A DNA stretch of 64,000 nucleotides from Effusibacillus pohliae DSM 22757 (GCF_000376225.1 NZ_AQXL01000132.1:62001-126000), one strand, 5' to 3'. Numbered from the stretch's first letter, positions 1 to 9,862 are shown. The notes: generated from the sequence alone by a model not told the origin. Translations and numbers: made by a program.

Positions 1-97
1 AGCCTTGCCAGTACCACTCTGCCCTGTAAGTTTTCCTGATAGCCTCAGTATGGTCAGCCAAAAAGGGGTTTATACTTTTCTCGCAATTTGTTGCTAG

Positions 98-129
98 AAA
101 AAACCCCCGATCCACCTGGATCGGGGGTT
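98..129 (-). terminator. Rho-independent terminator of the acyl-CoA synthetase operon
   Basis: Read on the minus strand, a 13-bp perfect stem (arms 102-114 and 117-129, AACCCCCGATCCA and its complement) is followed by six T residues (complement of 98-103). It lies just past the stop of the synthetase gene, so it should end the five-gene operon. Positions 1-97 show no gene. Confidence 0.9.
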
Positions 130-150
130 GAGCGGGAATCCGCTGGATGC

Positions 151-2157
151 TTATGAAGTTTGCGGGCGGACCGTACGGATCGCCTCGACCGCTTCCGGGT
201 TTTCCAGCGAGGACAGGTCGCCGGCCTCCTTGTCCAGATAAGCGGCGCGCATCGCCCGGCGGAGGATTTTGCCGTTACGGGTTTTCGGCAGCTCTTTCAC
301 AAAGTGAATCGTTTTCGGACGTAGCGCTTTGCCCATTTTTTCGCCTACGAGATCGACCAGTTCGGCCTGCAGTGCAGGCGATGGTTGATAGCCCGGTTTC
401 AGCACCACGAAACAGACGGCGGCTTCCCCTTTGATCTCGTCGGGAACGCCAATCGTGCCCGCTTCCAAAACCGCTTCATGACCGACCAGCACAGATTCCA
501 TCTCGGCCGGCCCGAGCCGTTTGCCGGCCACATTCAACGTATCGTCGGAGCGGCCGGTAATCGTCCAAAAACCTTCATCGTCGAGAATCACCCAGTCACC
601 GTGCACCCATGTATCGGGCCAGCGGCTCCAATACGTTTTCTCATACCGCTCCGGATCCTGCCAAAACCCGTTGGTCATACCGACCCACGGCTGTTTGATC
701 ACCAGTTCGCCGACCGCATTGCGAACCGGTTGTCCGTTCTCGTCATACACATCCACATCCATGCCGGGTAGCGGCGAATTGAACGTGATCGGAGAAATCG
801 GCCTGAGCAGCACATTGCCCAGGATGCCGCCGGAGATTTCCGTGCCGCCGGAATAGTTGATGATCGGAATCTTGCGGTTGCCCGCTTTTTCAAACAGCCA
901 CATCCACGGCTCCGGATTCCACGGTTCCCCGGTCGAGCCGATCGCCCGCAGGCAGCCGATGTCATGCTTTCTCACCCAGGACTCGCCGTGCTTCATCAGC
1001 GACCGGATCAGTGTCGGCGAAATTCCGAGATGGGTCACCTGGTGGTCGGCCACCAGCTTCCACAGGCGGTCCGGTTCCGGATAATCGGGCGAGCCCTCAA
1101 ACAGCACGGCGGTCGCGCCGTTCAACAAAGCGCCGAACACCAAAAACGGCCCCATCATCCAGCCCATGTCGGTCACCCAAAACAGGGTTTCACCCTGTTT
1201 CAGATCCATTCCAAATCCGGCGTCAAACGCCGCTTTCAGCGGAAATCCCGCATGCGTGTGCACCGCGCCTTTCGGCCGGCCGGTGGTGCCCGACGTGTAG
1301 AGCAACATGAGCGGATCGGAACTGTTCATCACTTCACACGGGAGACCGGTACCGGCCGTTTCCGATCCGGCTCGTCCAGCATCTCCCGCCTGCAACCCGG
1401 AACGGGTAACGCCAGCCTCCAACTCCTTCCAGTCCACATCCCGACCTTCCGTCCACGGGATTTCGCGGCCGAGTCGGCGGACCACCACGACTTTTTCCAC
1501 GGAAGGAGCCATCGCCACCGCCCGATCGGCTTCCTCTTTCATGGCCACCGCTTTGCCGCGCCGCAAGAAGCCGTCCGCCGTAATCAGCATCTTCGCTGTC
1601 GACGCTTCCATCCGCTTGGCGACCGCATCCGCTCCGTAGCCGGAGAACGCCGGTGAGAACATCGCGCCGATTTTTGCAACCGCCAGCATGGCGACGACCG
1701 TCTCAGGAAGCATCGGCATGTAGATCGACACGCGGTCCCCTTTTTCGATCCCCTGCTTGCGCAGCCCCTCCGCCACGCGAGCGACCCAGCCGCTCAGTTC
1801 GGCGAACGTGTATCGCTTGACCGCCCCGTCATCGCCTTCCCAGACAAGTGCTGTCCGATGTGCGGTGGCCGGATTGTTCGCCCATTTGTCGACCGCGTTG
1901 TGCACCACATTCAACCGGCCGTCGACGTACCAGTCAGGCCACTTGATGCCTTTCGACAGATCAAGCGCTTTATCGTACGGATGGAACCACTCGATGCCGA
2001 GCGCTTTTTCCGCCTCTTGCCAGAACCAGCCGACATCGTTCACCGCCGCCTGCAAAAAATCGTCATACTGCTGGAACCCCAATTGCTGCATCCATTGATA
2101 GAGGCGAGTCGATTCGATCAGTGATTGTGTGGGAAACCATACCGCTTTGCTGCTCAT
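151..2157 (-). CDS. AMP-forming short-chain acyl-CoA synthetase (acetoacetyl- or acetyl-CoA synthetase type)
   Basis: A 668-residue ANL-superfamily ligase that should activate a short carboxylic acid with ATP and CoA in the cytoplasm. The adenylation motif YTSGTTGRPKG is at about residues 287-297. The hinge GRSDDTLNVAGKRLGP follows, and PKTRNGKILRR near the C-terminus holds the usual catalytic lysine. Length fits Acs and acetoacetyl-CoA synthetases (650-670 aa). A Gly/Ala-rich stretch at about 253-273 looks like a lineage-specific loop. The start at 2157 is chosen because GGGAGAGG lies seven bases upstream; an ATG at 2184 lacks such a site. It is the last gene of an operon with AtoE and 3-hydroxybutyrate dehydrogenase, which makes acetoacetate the likeliest substrate (inference); acetate or propionate remain possible. 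Confidence 0.85.
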   Translation of the reverse strand: MSSKAVWFPTQSLIESTRLYQWMQQLGFQQYDDFLQAAVNDVGWFWQEAEKALGIEWFHPYDKALDLSKGIKWPDWYVDGRLNVVHNAVDKWANNPATAHRTALVWEGDDGAVKRYTFAELSGWVARVAEGLRKQGIEKGDRVSIYMPMLPETVVAMLAVAKIGAMFSPAFSGYGADAVAKRMEASTAKMLITADGFLRRGKAVAMKEEADRAVAMAPSVEKVVVVRRLGREIPWTEGRDVDWKELEAGVTRSGLQAGDAGRAGSETAGTGLPCEVMNSSDPLMLLYTSGTTGRPKGAVHTHAGFPLKAAFDAGFGMDLKQGETLFWVTDMGWMMGPFLVFGALLNGATAVLFEGSPDYPEPDRLWKLVADHQVTHLGISPTLIRSLMKHGESWVRKHDIGCLRAIGSTGEPWNPEPWMWLFEKAGNRKIPIINYSGGTEISGGILGNVLLRPISPITFNSPLPGMDVDVYDENGQPVRNAVGELVIKQPWVGMTNGFWQDPERYEKTYWSRWPDTWVHGDWVILDDEGFWTITGRSDDTLNVAGKRLGPAEMESVLVGHEAVLEAGTIGVPDEIKGEAAVCFVVLKPGYQPSPALQAELVDLVGEKMGKALRPKTIHFVKELPKTRNGKILRRAMRAAYLDKEAGDLSSLENPEAVEAIRTVRPQTS

Positions 2158-2212
2158 CTTTTCCTCTCCCTGTTTCAGTTTCAAGCTTGGCGCAGGTGGT
2201 CTGCTGCAGCAG

Positions 2213-3589
2213 TTAGAAAATCAGCAGCGCCGCCCCGAAGATCGTGAATCCAAACAGCAACGCCATCACGCAATAGCCCATAATATCGCGAATCGTCAGC
2301 CCGGCCAGCGCCAGGATCGGCAGTGCCCAGAACGGTTGGATCATATTGAAAACGCCTTCACCAAACGCGACGGACATCGAAATCTTGCCGAGATACGCCG
2401 GTGACGTTTGACCGAGCGCCAACGCCGCCTGAATCGAGACAGGTCCCTGGACAGCCCAGTGGCCGCCCCCTGACGGAACGAACATCGTGATGATGCAGGA
2501 CCCGATATAGTTCAAAAACGGCAGAGTATGAACAGTGGCAGCTTTCACCAGCTCGCTGGCCAGCACTGTTTGCAAAGGATCGATCCCTTTGGCCGGTTGA
2601 TACGCCATCAGCGCCATAATCCCCCCGTACAACGGGTATTGCAGCAGCAACGAACCGGACGCCTTCGCCGATTCACAGAACGCCCGCACGTAGCGAATCG
2701 GCGTCCAGTGCAAAAGAAGCCCCAGCAAAGTGAACAACAGGATCATCGTGTTGATCGTAACAGCTCCGTGCAGCGGGCCGAAAAACTCGTAGAACCCGGC
2801 AACGACCAGGATCAGGTTTAAAATCCACGCATTTTCCAGAACGCTCGCAAACGTCTTCGGCTGCGCCGGTTGCGCCACCGGTTCAGCGGTGACCGCAGTT
2901 TCCGCGTTGAACAAAGCGCTGCGATTGATCGGTTTGATATCGCGCGGTGCGATCCATTTCAGCATGAACGGAAAGAGGACCAGCGTCACAACCACCGGTA
3001 CGATGTTGTACGCCGTCAGAATGTCATTTTCAATACCGACGGTTTGTTTGGTCAGTTTGTAAATGATGTTCAGCGAGCTCGTCGGATCGGCATTGGCCAG
3101 CACGATCGAACTGGAAAAACCGGATGTCCAAGTGATAAAGCCCATATATGCGGCCGCCACCACATACCCGAAATCCATCTGCTCCAGCCGCTTCGCGATC
3201 TCTTTCGCCAAAATCGTGCCGATCACAAGCCCCAAACCCCAGTTGAGGAGCGAGCCGATCGCCCCCGCCAAAAAACACATGACAGCCGCCTGCACCTGAT
3301 TTTGCGGGATCGCCGCCAGCCGCTCCAACCCTTTTTGGATCAGCGGCGCTTGCGCCAAAGTGGTGCCGCACACCAGGATCAGCGTCATCTGCAAAGCGAA
3401 CGTAAAGATGTTCTGCGATCCCCAAACCCCTTGATACCAAGCGTTGATGACACCGCTCAGGGTGGTTTGCGGCACCAGCCAGAAATCGAGCGCTACGACC
3501 AGCAGCGTCAGCAATATCGCAAACAGATACGGGTCAGGCATATACCTCTGTATATAACGTACAAAAAAATTCGTTAATTTTGCAAACAT
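2213..3589 (-). CDS. atoE: Short-chain fatty acid / acetoacetate transporter, AtoE family
   Basis: A 458-residue membrane protein with about 11-12 hydrophobic helices, resembling AtoE (short-chain fatty acid permeases). It opens with the MFAKLTNFFVRYIQRYMPDPY-type amphipathic N-terminus and has conserved helix-breaking GGGHWAVQGP near the C-terminus. The start at 3589 follows GGGAGGGGAGCCG; the upstream ATG at 3616 has no site. It lies between the dehydrogenase and the acyl-CoA synthetase genes. It would bring in or balance acetoacetate or butyrate for the synthetase; the exact substrate cannot be told from sequence. Confidence 0.85.
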   Translation of the reverse strand: MFAKLTNFFVRYIQRYMPDPYLFAILLTLLVVALDFWLVPQTTLSGVINAWYQGVWGSQNIFTFALQMTLILVCGTTLAQAPLIQKGLERLAAIPQNQVQAAVMCFLAGAIGSLLNWGLGLVIGTILAKEIAKRLEQMDFGYVVAAAYMGFITWTSGFSSSIVLANADPTSSLNIIYKLTKQTVGIENDILTAYNIVPVVVTLVLFPFMLKWIAPRDIKPINRSALFNAETAVTAEPVAQPAQPKTFASVLENAWILNLILVVAGFYEFFGPLHGAVTINTMILLFTLLGLLLHWTPIRYVRAFCESAKASGSLLLQYPLYGGIMALMAYQPAKGIDPLQTVLASELVKAATVHTLPFLNYIGSCIITMFVPSGGGHWAVQGPVSIQAALALGQTSPAYLGKISMSVAFGEGVFNMIQPFWALPILALAGLTIRDIMGYCVMALLFGFTIFGAALLIF

Positions 3590-3730
3590 CGGCTCCCCTC
3601 CCGACAGTGAATACATTCTGCAGCCTACAAAACTAGTACGACTTCAACGAGCGTATTTCCTTCTTGCCGGTCCGGTTCCAAAACATTTTACGCCACTCCT
3701 GCCCCCATTGTTGTACAGCTTGAACGGGGG

Positions 3731-4516
3731 CTATTGCGCCGTATAGCCCCCGTCGATCACAACGGGCACTCCCGTAATGCCGGCTGCTTTGTCGCTGGCC
3801 AGAAACACCGCGTAATCGGCGATTTCCTGTACGGACAGCAGACGCCTTTGCGGCACCAGCGGGTAGATCACTTCCTCCAGCACCCGTTCCAAAGGAACGT
3901 TGCGCGTCTTCGCCAAATCTTCCAGCTGGTTGCGGACAAGCGGCGTATCCACATAGCCGGGACACAACGCATTGACAGTGATGCCGTGCGCCGCCCCTTC
4001 CAAGGCGGCGACTTTTGTCAATCCGATGACCCCGTGCTTGGCACTGTTGTAGGCCGCTTTTCCGGCAAATCCGATCAGCCCGTTGATCGAGGCAATGTTG
4101 ATCACGCGGCCAAAACGTTGCCGCTTCATGATCGGAAACGCATGCTTGATTCCGATAAACGGCGCGGTCAGCATCACCTTGACGAGCTGTTCGAATTTTT
4201 CGGTTGGAAACTCTTCAATCGGCGCCACATGCTGCAAGCCGGCATTGTTCACCAGAATGTCCAGGCGGCCGAATGATTGCACCGCAGTGTCAATCGCCGC
4301 CCGGAACTGCGGCTCACTGGTCACATCGCACACGATGCCGGACGCTGTATACCCGTCCTCCTGCAATTGTTTGGCGGCTGCTTGCGCAGCCTTCTCCCGC
4401 AGGTCGGAAATCGCCACTTGTGCCCCCGCTTCCGCAAACGCGCGGGCGATCGCAAGACCGATGCCGCTGGCCGCTCCGGTCACCAGCGCCACCTTGCCGG
4501 CTAACAGTTGTTCCAT
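3731..4516 (-). CDS. D-3-hydroxybutyrate dehydrogenase, short-chain dehydrogenase family
   Basis: A 261-residue SDR enzyme, the normal length for bacterial BdhA/YxjF. The NAD motif TGAASGIGLAIA is at about residues 12-23, NNAG follows, and the Ser/Tyr/Lys triad is seen in INIASINGLIGFAGKAAYNSAKHG. The C-terminal LASDKAAGITGVPVVIDGGYTAQ is typical of 3-hydroxybutyrate dehydrogenases, which oxidise 3-hydroxybutyrate to acetoacetate with NAD+. The start at 4516 follows GGAGGG at six bases. A GntP-type permease upstream and AtoE plus a CoA ligase downstream match the B. subtilis yxj ketone-body locus in content, which supports the call. Confidence 0.88.
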   Translation of the reverse strand: MEQLLAGKVALVTGAASGIGLAIARAFAEAGAQVAISDLREKAAQAAAKQLQEDGYTASGIVCDVTSEPQFRAAIDTAVQSFGRLDILVNNAGLQHVAPIEEFPTEKFEQLVKVMLTAPFIGIKHAFPIMKRQRFGRVINIASINGLIGFAGKAAYNSAKHGVIGLTKVAALEGAAHGITVNALCPGYVDTPLVRNQLEDLAKTRNVPLERVLEEVIYPLVPQRRLLSVQEIADYAVFLASDKAAGITGVPVVIDGGYTAQ

Positions 4517-4541
4517 CTGGATCCCTCCGTTGTGCTGCATC

Positions 4542-5354
4542 CTATCTCGCTAAGTCGCTCAATATTCCGGTCAACCGGTTGATTTGCTGGACCACTGCCG
4601 CAAGTTCCTGGGCGCCCGCCGCCTGTTCCTGGGCCGCAGACGCGATCGCTTCCGCCTGTGCCAGCAGGTTTTTCGCGCTTTCCAGCACAGACGCAACATT
4701 TTCCCTGACTTCGCTGGCCGAGGTTTGCGACTGGTTGGCCAGCCGCCGGACTTCGTTCGCCACCACCGAAAAACCCCGCCCGTATTGGCCTGCGTGGGCT
4801 GCTTCGATCGAAGCGTTGAGCCCCAGCAGATTGGTCTGTCTCGCGAGTTGCGCGATCACTTGATTGACATGCTCGATCGCATGCATTTGCTCATCCAGTG
4901 TTTTCGCAAGCGCCACGATTCCCATGTTCGCACCGGCAAGAGATTCCGCATTGCGGGCGAACGTTTCGGCGGTCGCGGACAGCTCCTCCGTCATCGCCGA
5001 CAATTCTTCCGCCGATGAGGAAATCTTTTCCTGCTGCTCGGTCGATATACAGCAAACGATCCCGCCGCATACCCGCCCCTCCGCAAAAATCGGCACCGCC
5101 ATCGCGATGTAGGGAACCCCGTACAGCGATTTGTCCATTGTACGCCTGACCGGCTTTCCGCACGCCATCGCATCGGCAAGCACCGAGCCCGATTTTACCT
5201 GATCGCCCGGCCGCACACCAAGGTCAAAATCGGGACTCCACTCGACGTACAAGTAGGTTGCAAGATCGGATACGCAGAGCACCGAGCTGGTGTGCAAGTC
5301 GAGCAATTGCTTGAAAATGCCCACATGTTCAATCAACGAGCCGAGCCCCGTCAC
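4542..5354 (-). CDS. Soluble methyl-accepting chemotaxis-type receptor
   Basis: A 270-residue cytoplasmic chemoreceptor with no transmembrane segment. Residues 1 to about 115 form a small sensor region with two Cys-containing stretches ([11 protein letters not shown] and GGIVCCIS). The rest is a short MCP signalling domain with the hairpin-tip pattern [21 protein letters not shown]. The GTG start at 5354 is chosen because GGGGGCGAGG precedes it and it does not overlap the permease gene; an ORF extension to 5402 would overlap. It sits inside the 3-hydroxybutyrate operon, so it may sense a metabolite of that pathway and signal to CheA (inference). Confidence 0.8.
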   Translation of the reverse strand: MTGLGSLIEHVGIFKQLLDLHTSSVLCVSDLATYLYVEWSPDFDLGVRPGDQVKSGSVLADAMACGKPVRRTMDKSLYGVPYIAMAVPIFAEGRVCGGIVCCISTEQQEKISSSAEELSAMTEELSATAETFARNAESLAGANMGIVALAKTLDEQMHAIEHVNQVIAQLARQTNLLGLNASIEAAHAGQYGRGFSVVANEVRRLANQSQTSASEVRENVASVLESAKNLLAQAEAIASAAQEQAAGAQELAAVVQQINRLTGILSDLAR

Positions 5355-5382
5355 AGCCTCGCCCCCTATTTTTCCCGAAACA

Positions 5383-6765
5383 TTAGAAAAGCGACACGGC
5401 AAACGCCAGAATGAACACAGTAAGCGTTTTCAAGACCGTGATGGCAAAAATATCCTTATACGATTGCCGGTGCGTCAGCCCGGTGATCGCCAGCAGCGTA
5501 ATCACTGCCCCGTTATGCGGCAGTGTGTCCATGCCGCCGGATGCCATCGCCGCGATCCGGTGCAGCAGCTCCGGGCTGATGCCGGCCGCCTGCGCCAGTT
5601 GCAAATATTGTTTGCCCATCACTTCCAGCGCGATCGACATACCGCCCGACGCCGATCCCGTTATCCCTGCCAGCACGTTCACCGCCAACGCTTCCGACAC
5701 CAACGGGTGATTGCTTGCTCCGAGAATCCAGCCTTGAATCGCCTTGAAACCGGGAAGCGTTTTCACCACGTTTCCGAATCCGACCTCGGACGCCGTGTTG
5801 AAAATCGCCAGCAGCGCCCCCATCGCGGCGGCCGTCAAGCCGGAAGCCAACTTCGTTTGCACAGGCTTGAAATTGATCAGCAATGCCGACAAAATCCCGA
5901 TCGTCAGGGCGATGACCAGCGCCCAAGTGGAAGCCACATTTTTCACGTTGGCAATGTTGAAATTCTTCTTCAGCATTTCCGGATCGTACCATGCCGCGAC
6001 GTTGAGAAACCCTCTGCTCAACAGGTAGTTGGATACCAACACCAATACCAGCGGCAACACGGCCAGCCAGATGTTCGGATACCGCTGCTCCCGGTTGATT
6101 TCCGGTTCGTTGATATGGCCTTCGCCGTACCCTTCACCGGCCGCTTCCGCCTGTCTGCGGCGGCGCTCCAGCCAGAACATGCCGCCGAGAAACACCATGA
6201 TCCCGCCGATGATCCCGACCACCGGAGCGGCGTACGCGTCCGTCCCGAAATATTGCGTCGGGATGATATTTTGAATCTGCGGCGATCCGGGCAGCGCATC
6301 CATCGAAAACGTAAACGCGCCAAGCGCGATCGTCCCCGGAATCAGCCGTTTCGGGACATTCGCTTCCCGGAAAATGGCCGCCGCAAACGGATACACAGCG
6401 AATGCCACAACGAACAGGGAGACGCCGCCGTAGGTGAGAATCGCACAGGCGAGCACGACCGCCAAAATCGCCCGTTTTGAACCGAGCGCCCGTACGATCG
6501 ACTGGGCGATGGAAGCGGCGGCGCCTGTCATCTCCATCACTTTTCCAAAGACAGCTCCGAGCAGAAATACGGGAAAAAACGATTTGACATAGTTCGCCGC
6601 GTTCGTCATGAACGTTTCCGTATAGCTCGGCAGCAGCGGCAGGCCGGACAAAATCACGGCCAACAAAGTAAAAATCGGCGCGAACAGGATCACCGGAAAT
6701 CCCCGGTACGCCACAAACATCAGCAATCCCAGCGAAACGAGGATCGCCAAAATCTCAATCGCCAT
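5383..6765 (-). CDS. GntP-family permease, probable 3-hydroxybutyrate/organic acid importer
   Basis: A 460-residue polytopic protein with 12-14 hydrophobic helices and GntP-family signatures such as [13 protein letters not shown] and [16 protein letters not shown], and [19 protein letters not shown] near the end. GntP carriers are H+ symporters for gluconate or short hydroxy acids. The first position of an operon with 3-hydroxybutyrate dehydrogenase suggests 3-hydroxybutyrate as substrate (inference). The start at 6765 follows AAAGGATGGGGGCAA. About 50 bases further upstream is a consensus sigma-54 promoter, so this gene heads a sigma-54 operon that ends at the terminator at 98-129. Confidence 0.87.
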   Translation of the reverse strand: MAIEILAILVSLGLLMFVAYRGFPVILFAPIFTLLAVILSGLPLLPSYTETFMTNAANYVKSFFPVFLLGAVFGKVMEMTGAAASIAQSIVRALGSKRAILAVVLACAILTYGGVSLFVVAFAVYPFAAAIFREANVPKRLIPGTIALGAFTFSMDALPGSPQIQNIIPTQYFGTDAYAAPVVGIIGGIMVFLGGMFWLERRRRQAEAAGEGYGEGHINEPEINREQRYPNIWLAVLPLVLVLVSNYLLSRGFLNVAAWYDPEMLKKNFNIANVKNVASTWALVIALTIGILSALLINFKPVQTKLASGLTAAAMGALLAIFNTASEVGFGNVVKTLPGFKAIQGWILGASNHPLVSEALAVNVLAGITGSASGGMSIALEVMGKQYLQLAQAAGISPELLHRIAAMASGGMDTLPHNGAVITLLAITGLTHRQSYKDIFAITVLKTLTVFILAFAVSLF

Positions 6766-6815
6766 TTGCCCCCATCCTTTCTGTTTGATTTTTTGTTTGC
6801 CTGTGTTCAGAAAAT

Positions 6816-6832
6816 ATGCAAGATTGATGCCA
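6816..6832 (-). promoter_or_regulatory. Sigma-54 (-24/-12) promoter of the GntP-BDH-AtoE operon
   Basis: On the minus strand TGGCAT-N5-TTGCAT gives the exact GG/GC spacing of sigma-54 promoters (consensus TGGCAC-N5-TTGCW). It lies about 50 bases upstream of the GntP start and downstream of a sigma-54 activator gene, where such promoters are expected. Confidence 0.85.
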
Positions 6833-6873
6833 ACCGTCCGCTGCGGCCTTTACGCCGTTTGCTGTCGAAAACT

Positions 6874-6979
6874 GTCCAAAATTCTGGAATGACGAACAGG
6901 AACCGATTGTCACAAATCTGTCAAAATCGGCAGGAAACAAAAAAGTCCAGAAATTTGGACACTCTTCCAAGTTTCTGGA
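6874..6979 (-). promoter_or_regulatory. Three dyad enhancer sites for the adjacent sigma-54 activator
   Basis: Three copies of a palindrome of form TCCARAANTTYTGGA lie between the activator gene and its target promoter: TCCAAAATTCTGGA at 6875-6888, GTCCAGAAATTTGGAC (perfect) at 6945-6960, and TCCAAGTTTCTGGA at 6966-6979. Their distance of 45-140 bases upstream of the -24 element is typical of upstream activating sequences. Binding by the neighbouring activator is inferred from position. Confidence 0.75.
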
Positions 6980-6994
6980 CACATCGTTACCGAC

Positions 6995-8371
6995 TCAATT
7001 CGTTTCGTCTGACAGAAAGCCGTATTTATCCAGTTTTTGATACAAACCCGATTTGCTGATGCCGAGCAGTTTCGCTGCCTGCAATTTGTTGCCGCCGGCG
7101 GCCGCCAGCGCCCGTTCGATCGCTTCCCGCTCGGCCCGTTCCACACTTTCTTTTAACGTCGGGATGCCGGTTGCCGCCAAACGGCTGTCGGCAATCGGGA
7201 TCAGCAAATGTTTGGCTTTCAGGCAGTCACCGTCCATCACATGCAGAGCCCGCTCCAGCACGTTGCGCAATTCCCGCACATTGCCCGGCCAGGAATAGCC
7301 GCGCAGCGCGTCCCACACGTCCTCCTCAATCTCTTTGACCACGATGCCGGTCGATTCCATCAACTGTTCCAGCAAATCGGCCACCAGCACCGGCAGATCT
7401 TCCAGTCGCTCCCTGAGCGGCGGAATCGTCAGGCTGACCACGTTCAGCCGATAGTACAGATCCTCCCGGAATTTCCCCTCCCGCATCCGTTTTTGCAAAT
7501 CCCGGTTGGTTGACGCGATCACCCGCACATCGACCGAGACCGGACGCGTGCCGCCGACCCGCTCCACCTCTTTTTCCTGCAGCACCCGCAGCAGTTTCGC
7601 CTGCAGCGGCAGCGGCATATCGCCGATCTCATCCAGCAAAATCGTGCCGTGATCCGCCAGCTCGAATTTTCCTTTTTTCCCCCTGCGCAGCGCCCCCGTA
7701 AAAGCTCCCTCTTCGTATCCGAACAGTTCCGATTCGAGCAGCGTATCGGGAATCGCCGCGCAGTTCACGCGGATAAACGGTCCCATTTCCCGGCGGCTGG
7801 CCGCATGGATCGCATGTGCAAACAGTTCTTTGCCAGTGCCGCTTTCGCCGGTGATCAGCACGGTGGTGTCGCTTTTCGCCACTTTTTCCGCCAGCTTTTT
7901 GACCTCCTGCATCTTCGGGCTGACACCGGCGATCTGCTCGAACCGGTAGGCGGCCCCCAACTTCCGGCGAAGCTCCCGTTTATAATAGGCCAGTTCCTGC
8001 TTCAACTGGTCAACCGTTGCGGCCAGCGCCCGCAGTTCCCGCACATCGCGGAACATCACCGTCCCCAGCACGGCCACCAGTTTCCCATTTTCAAAAATCG
8101 GAATCCGGCTGGCGATCATGTCTTGCCCCTGAATCCGCTGAATCTGCGCCACTTCCGGCTTCCCCGTGCGGGCAACGATGTGCATCCGGGTGTTTTCGAT
8201 CACTTCCGTCACGTGGCGGCCGATCACATCCTGCACGCCGAGAAACTCGCGGTAGGTTCGGTTCATCAGCAAGATATACCCGTCCGGATCGGTCACCACA
8301 ATCGCTTCGTGCGCATTCTCCAGGACAGCTTCCAGCAGTTTTGGATCTGTTTGCAGTTTCCGATCGATCAT
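6995..8371 (-). CDS. Sigma-54-dependent transcriptional activator with PAS domain
   Basis: A 458-residue bacterial enhancer-binding protein. A PAS sensor covers about residues 12-115 and a coiled linker follows. The AAA+ domain has Walker A GESGTGKE, the sigma-54 contact loop GAFTGA, Walker [11 protein letters not shown], and ends with [11 protein letters not shown] Fis-type helix-turn-helix ([20 protein letters not shown]) lies at the C-terminus. The start at 8371 follows GGGGGAGGAG. It most resembles BkdR/RocR-type activators of catabolic operons in Bacillus. The target is probably the GntP operon directly downstream, given the sigma-54 promoter and three dyads in the gap. The PAS ligand is unknown. 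Confidence 0.9.
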   Translation of the reverse strand: MIDRKLQTDPKLLEAVLENAHEAIVVTDPDGYILLMNRTYREFLGVQDVIGRHVTEVIENTRMHIVARTGKPEVAQIQRIQGQDMIASRIPIFENGKLVAVLGTVMFRDVRELRALAATVDQLKQELAYYKRELRRKLGAAYRFEQIAGVSPKMQEVKKLAEKVAKSDTTVLITGESGTGKELFAHAIHAASRREMGPFIRVNCAAIPDTLLESELFGYEEGAFTGALRRGKKGKFELADHGTILLDEIGDMPLPLQAKLLRVLQEKEVERVGGTRPVSVDVRVIASTNRDLQKRMREGKFREDLYYRLNVVSLTIPPLRERLEDLPVLVADLLEQLMESTGIVVKEIEEDVWDALRGYSWPGNVRELRNVLERALHVMDGDCLKAKHLLIPIADSRLAATGIPTLKESVERAEREAIERALAAAGGNKLQAAKLLGISKSGLYQKLDKYGFLSDETN

Positions 8372-8437
8372 GTGCTCCTCCCCCACAGATGCAGCGCCCC
8401 TTCAACCCCGGCTGCCTGATGCAATTTTACCACCAAC

Positions 8438-9799
8438 CTACCCGAAAATTTTCCCCGGATTCAATATGCCATGCGGATCGAGTACCTGCTTGACGGCTGC
8501 CATCACGTCCAACGCATCTCCATGTTCCCGCCGCTGGTATTTGACTTTACCGACGCCTACACCGTGCTCGCCCGTGCATGTTCCGCCACGGCTGAGCGCG
8601 TACTCGACGATGCTTTCGTTGATCGCTTCCGCCCGCTTCAGATCCTCCGGGTCATTCGGATCGATCATCAGAAGCACGTGATAATTCCCATCTCCGATGT
8701 GGCCCAACACACCCCCGGCGATACCCGACTCGTCCAAAATCCGGCGGGCATGCTCGACAGCCCCGGTCAGTTCGGTCAAGGGCACGCACACGTCAGTAAC
8801 CATCATTTTCTTTCCAGGAAACCCGTGGATAAACGCGTACGCCAAGGTGTGACGCGCTTCCCACAATTGCGCTCTGGCTTTGGAATCCGTTTCAAACTCG
8901 AACCCGCTGCACCCTTCATCAATTGCCAGCTCTCTCGCCGCTTCGACATCCTTTTGCAGCCCTGCCTCGTTCCCATGGAACTCCAGAAACAGGGTGGGCG
9001 CTTCCGCGTAGTCGGTTTTGCTGTGGCGGTTAACTTGCCTGATGGAGCGGGCGTCCACCAATTCGATTCGCGCCACCGGGATACCGGCCGAGATGATCGA
9101 AACGGCCGCATCAACCGCATTTTTCACCGTCGGAAAAGCGGCCCGCGCCGCCATGATCGCTTCCGGAATCCCGTAGACCCGCAGCGTTAGCTCGGTGAAC
9201 ACCCCCAACGTTCCTTCCGATCCAACAAACAAACCGGTCAAATGATAGCCGGAAGACGATTTGGCCGAGAGCCCCCCGGTACGGATGATTCTCCCGTCCG
9301 CCAGCACCACTTCAAGATCTCTCACCTGATCCCGCATCACTCCATAGCGAACCGCCGTCGTACCGCTGGCGTTGGTGGCCGCCATGCCTCCAAGCGTCGC
9401 ATCGGCTCCCGGGTCGACCGAGAAGAACAGGCCGTATTTTTTCAACTCCTTATTCAGTTGTGTGCGGGTGACGCCGGGCTGCACGCGAACCAGCAAATCG
9501 TGCGGCCGAACCTCGACAATCCGGTTCATCAACTGAAAATCGAGCGAAATCCCTCCCCGATAGGGAATCACATGTCCCTCCAGGCTGGTGCCCAGCCCGA
9601 ACGGTACAACCGGGATTCGGTGCTCGTTGGCGAACCGCAGCACATCACTTACAGCTTCTTTTGTTTTGGGAAATACGACTACATCCGGCAGATGCGGCGT
9701 ATGATACGACTCATCGCAGCTATGCTGTTGCAACACCGCGGGATTCACCGTCACCTGGTCGGCGGGCAGGATGTTTCGCAACTCGTATAGCAGATTCAA
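8438..9799 (-). CDS. glcD: FAD-linked oxidase, GlcD / D-lactate dehydrogenase family
   Basis: A 453-residue flavoprotein of the VAO family. The FAD domain spans roughly residues 35-215 (VVPFGLGTSLEGH, DPGADATLGGMAATNASGT, GLFVGSEGTLGVFTELTL). The substrate domain ends with HIGDGNYHVLL and CTGEHGVG, the histidine motifs of GlcD and D-lactate dehydrogenases. It should oxidise glycolate, D-lactate or another 2-hydroxy acid. The start is TTG at 9799, after GGGGGGAG; the next in-frame Met is about 90 codons in, inside the FAD domain. It follows an organic-anion MFS carrier in the same direction. No GlcE or GlcF partner is nearby, so it probably acts as a single-subunit enzyme. Confidence 0.87.
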   Translation of the reverse strand: MNLLYELRNILPADQVTVNPAVLQQHSCDESYHTPHLPDVVVFPKTKEAVSDVLRFANEHRIPVVPFGLGTSLEGHVIPYRGGISLDFQLMNRIVEVRPHDLLVRVQPGVTRTQLNKELKKYGLFFSVDPGADATLGGMAATNASGTTAVRYGVMRDQVRDLEVVLADGRIIRTGGLSAKSSSGYHLTGLFVGSEGTLGVFTELTLRVYGIPEAIMAARAAFPTVKNAVDAAVSIISAGIPVARIELVDARSIRQVNRHSKTDYAEAPTLFLEFHGNEAGLQKDVEAARELAIDEGCSGFEFETDSKARAQLWEARHTLAYAFIHGFPGKKMMVTDVCVPLTELTGAVEHARRILDESGIAGGVLGHIGDGNYHVLLMIDPNDPEDLKRAEAINESIVEYALSRGGTCTGEHGVGVGKVKYQRREHGDALDVMAAVKQVLDPHGILNPGKIFG

Positions 9800-9829
9800 T
9801 TTTTCTCCCCCCTGGTCGTCATAGAAAAG

Positions 9830-9862
9830 GGTGGTCGTCCGGAACCATTCCAGACGGCCACC
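9830..9862. terminator. Stem-loop between the MFS and glcD genes
   Basis: Inverted arms at 9830-9844 and 9848-9862 pair over 15 positions with two G-T wobbles. The flanking T tracts are short on both strands (CCTTTTC on the minus strand, GATTTTTG on the plus strand). It may partly terminate or process the MFS-glcD transcript. Confidence 0.5.
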
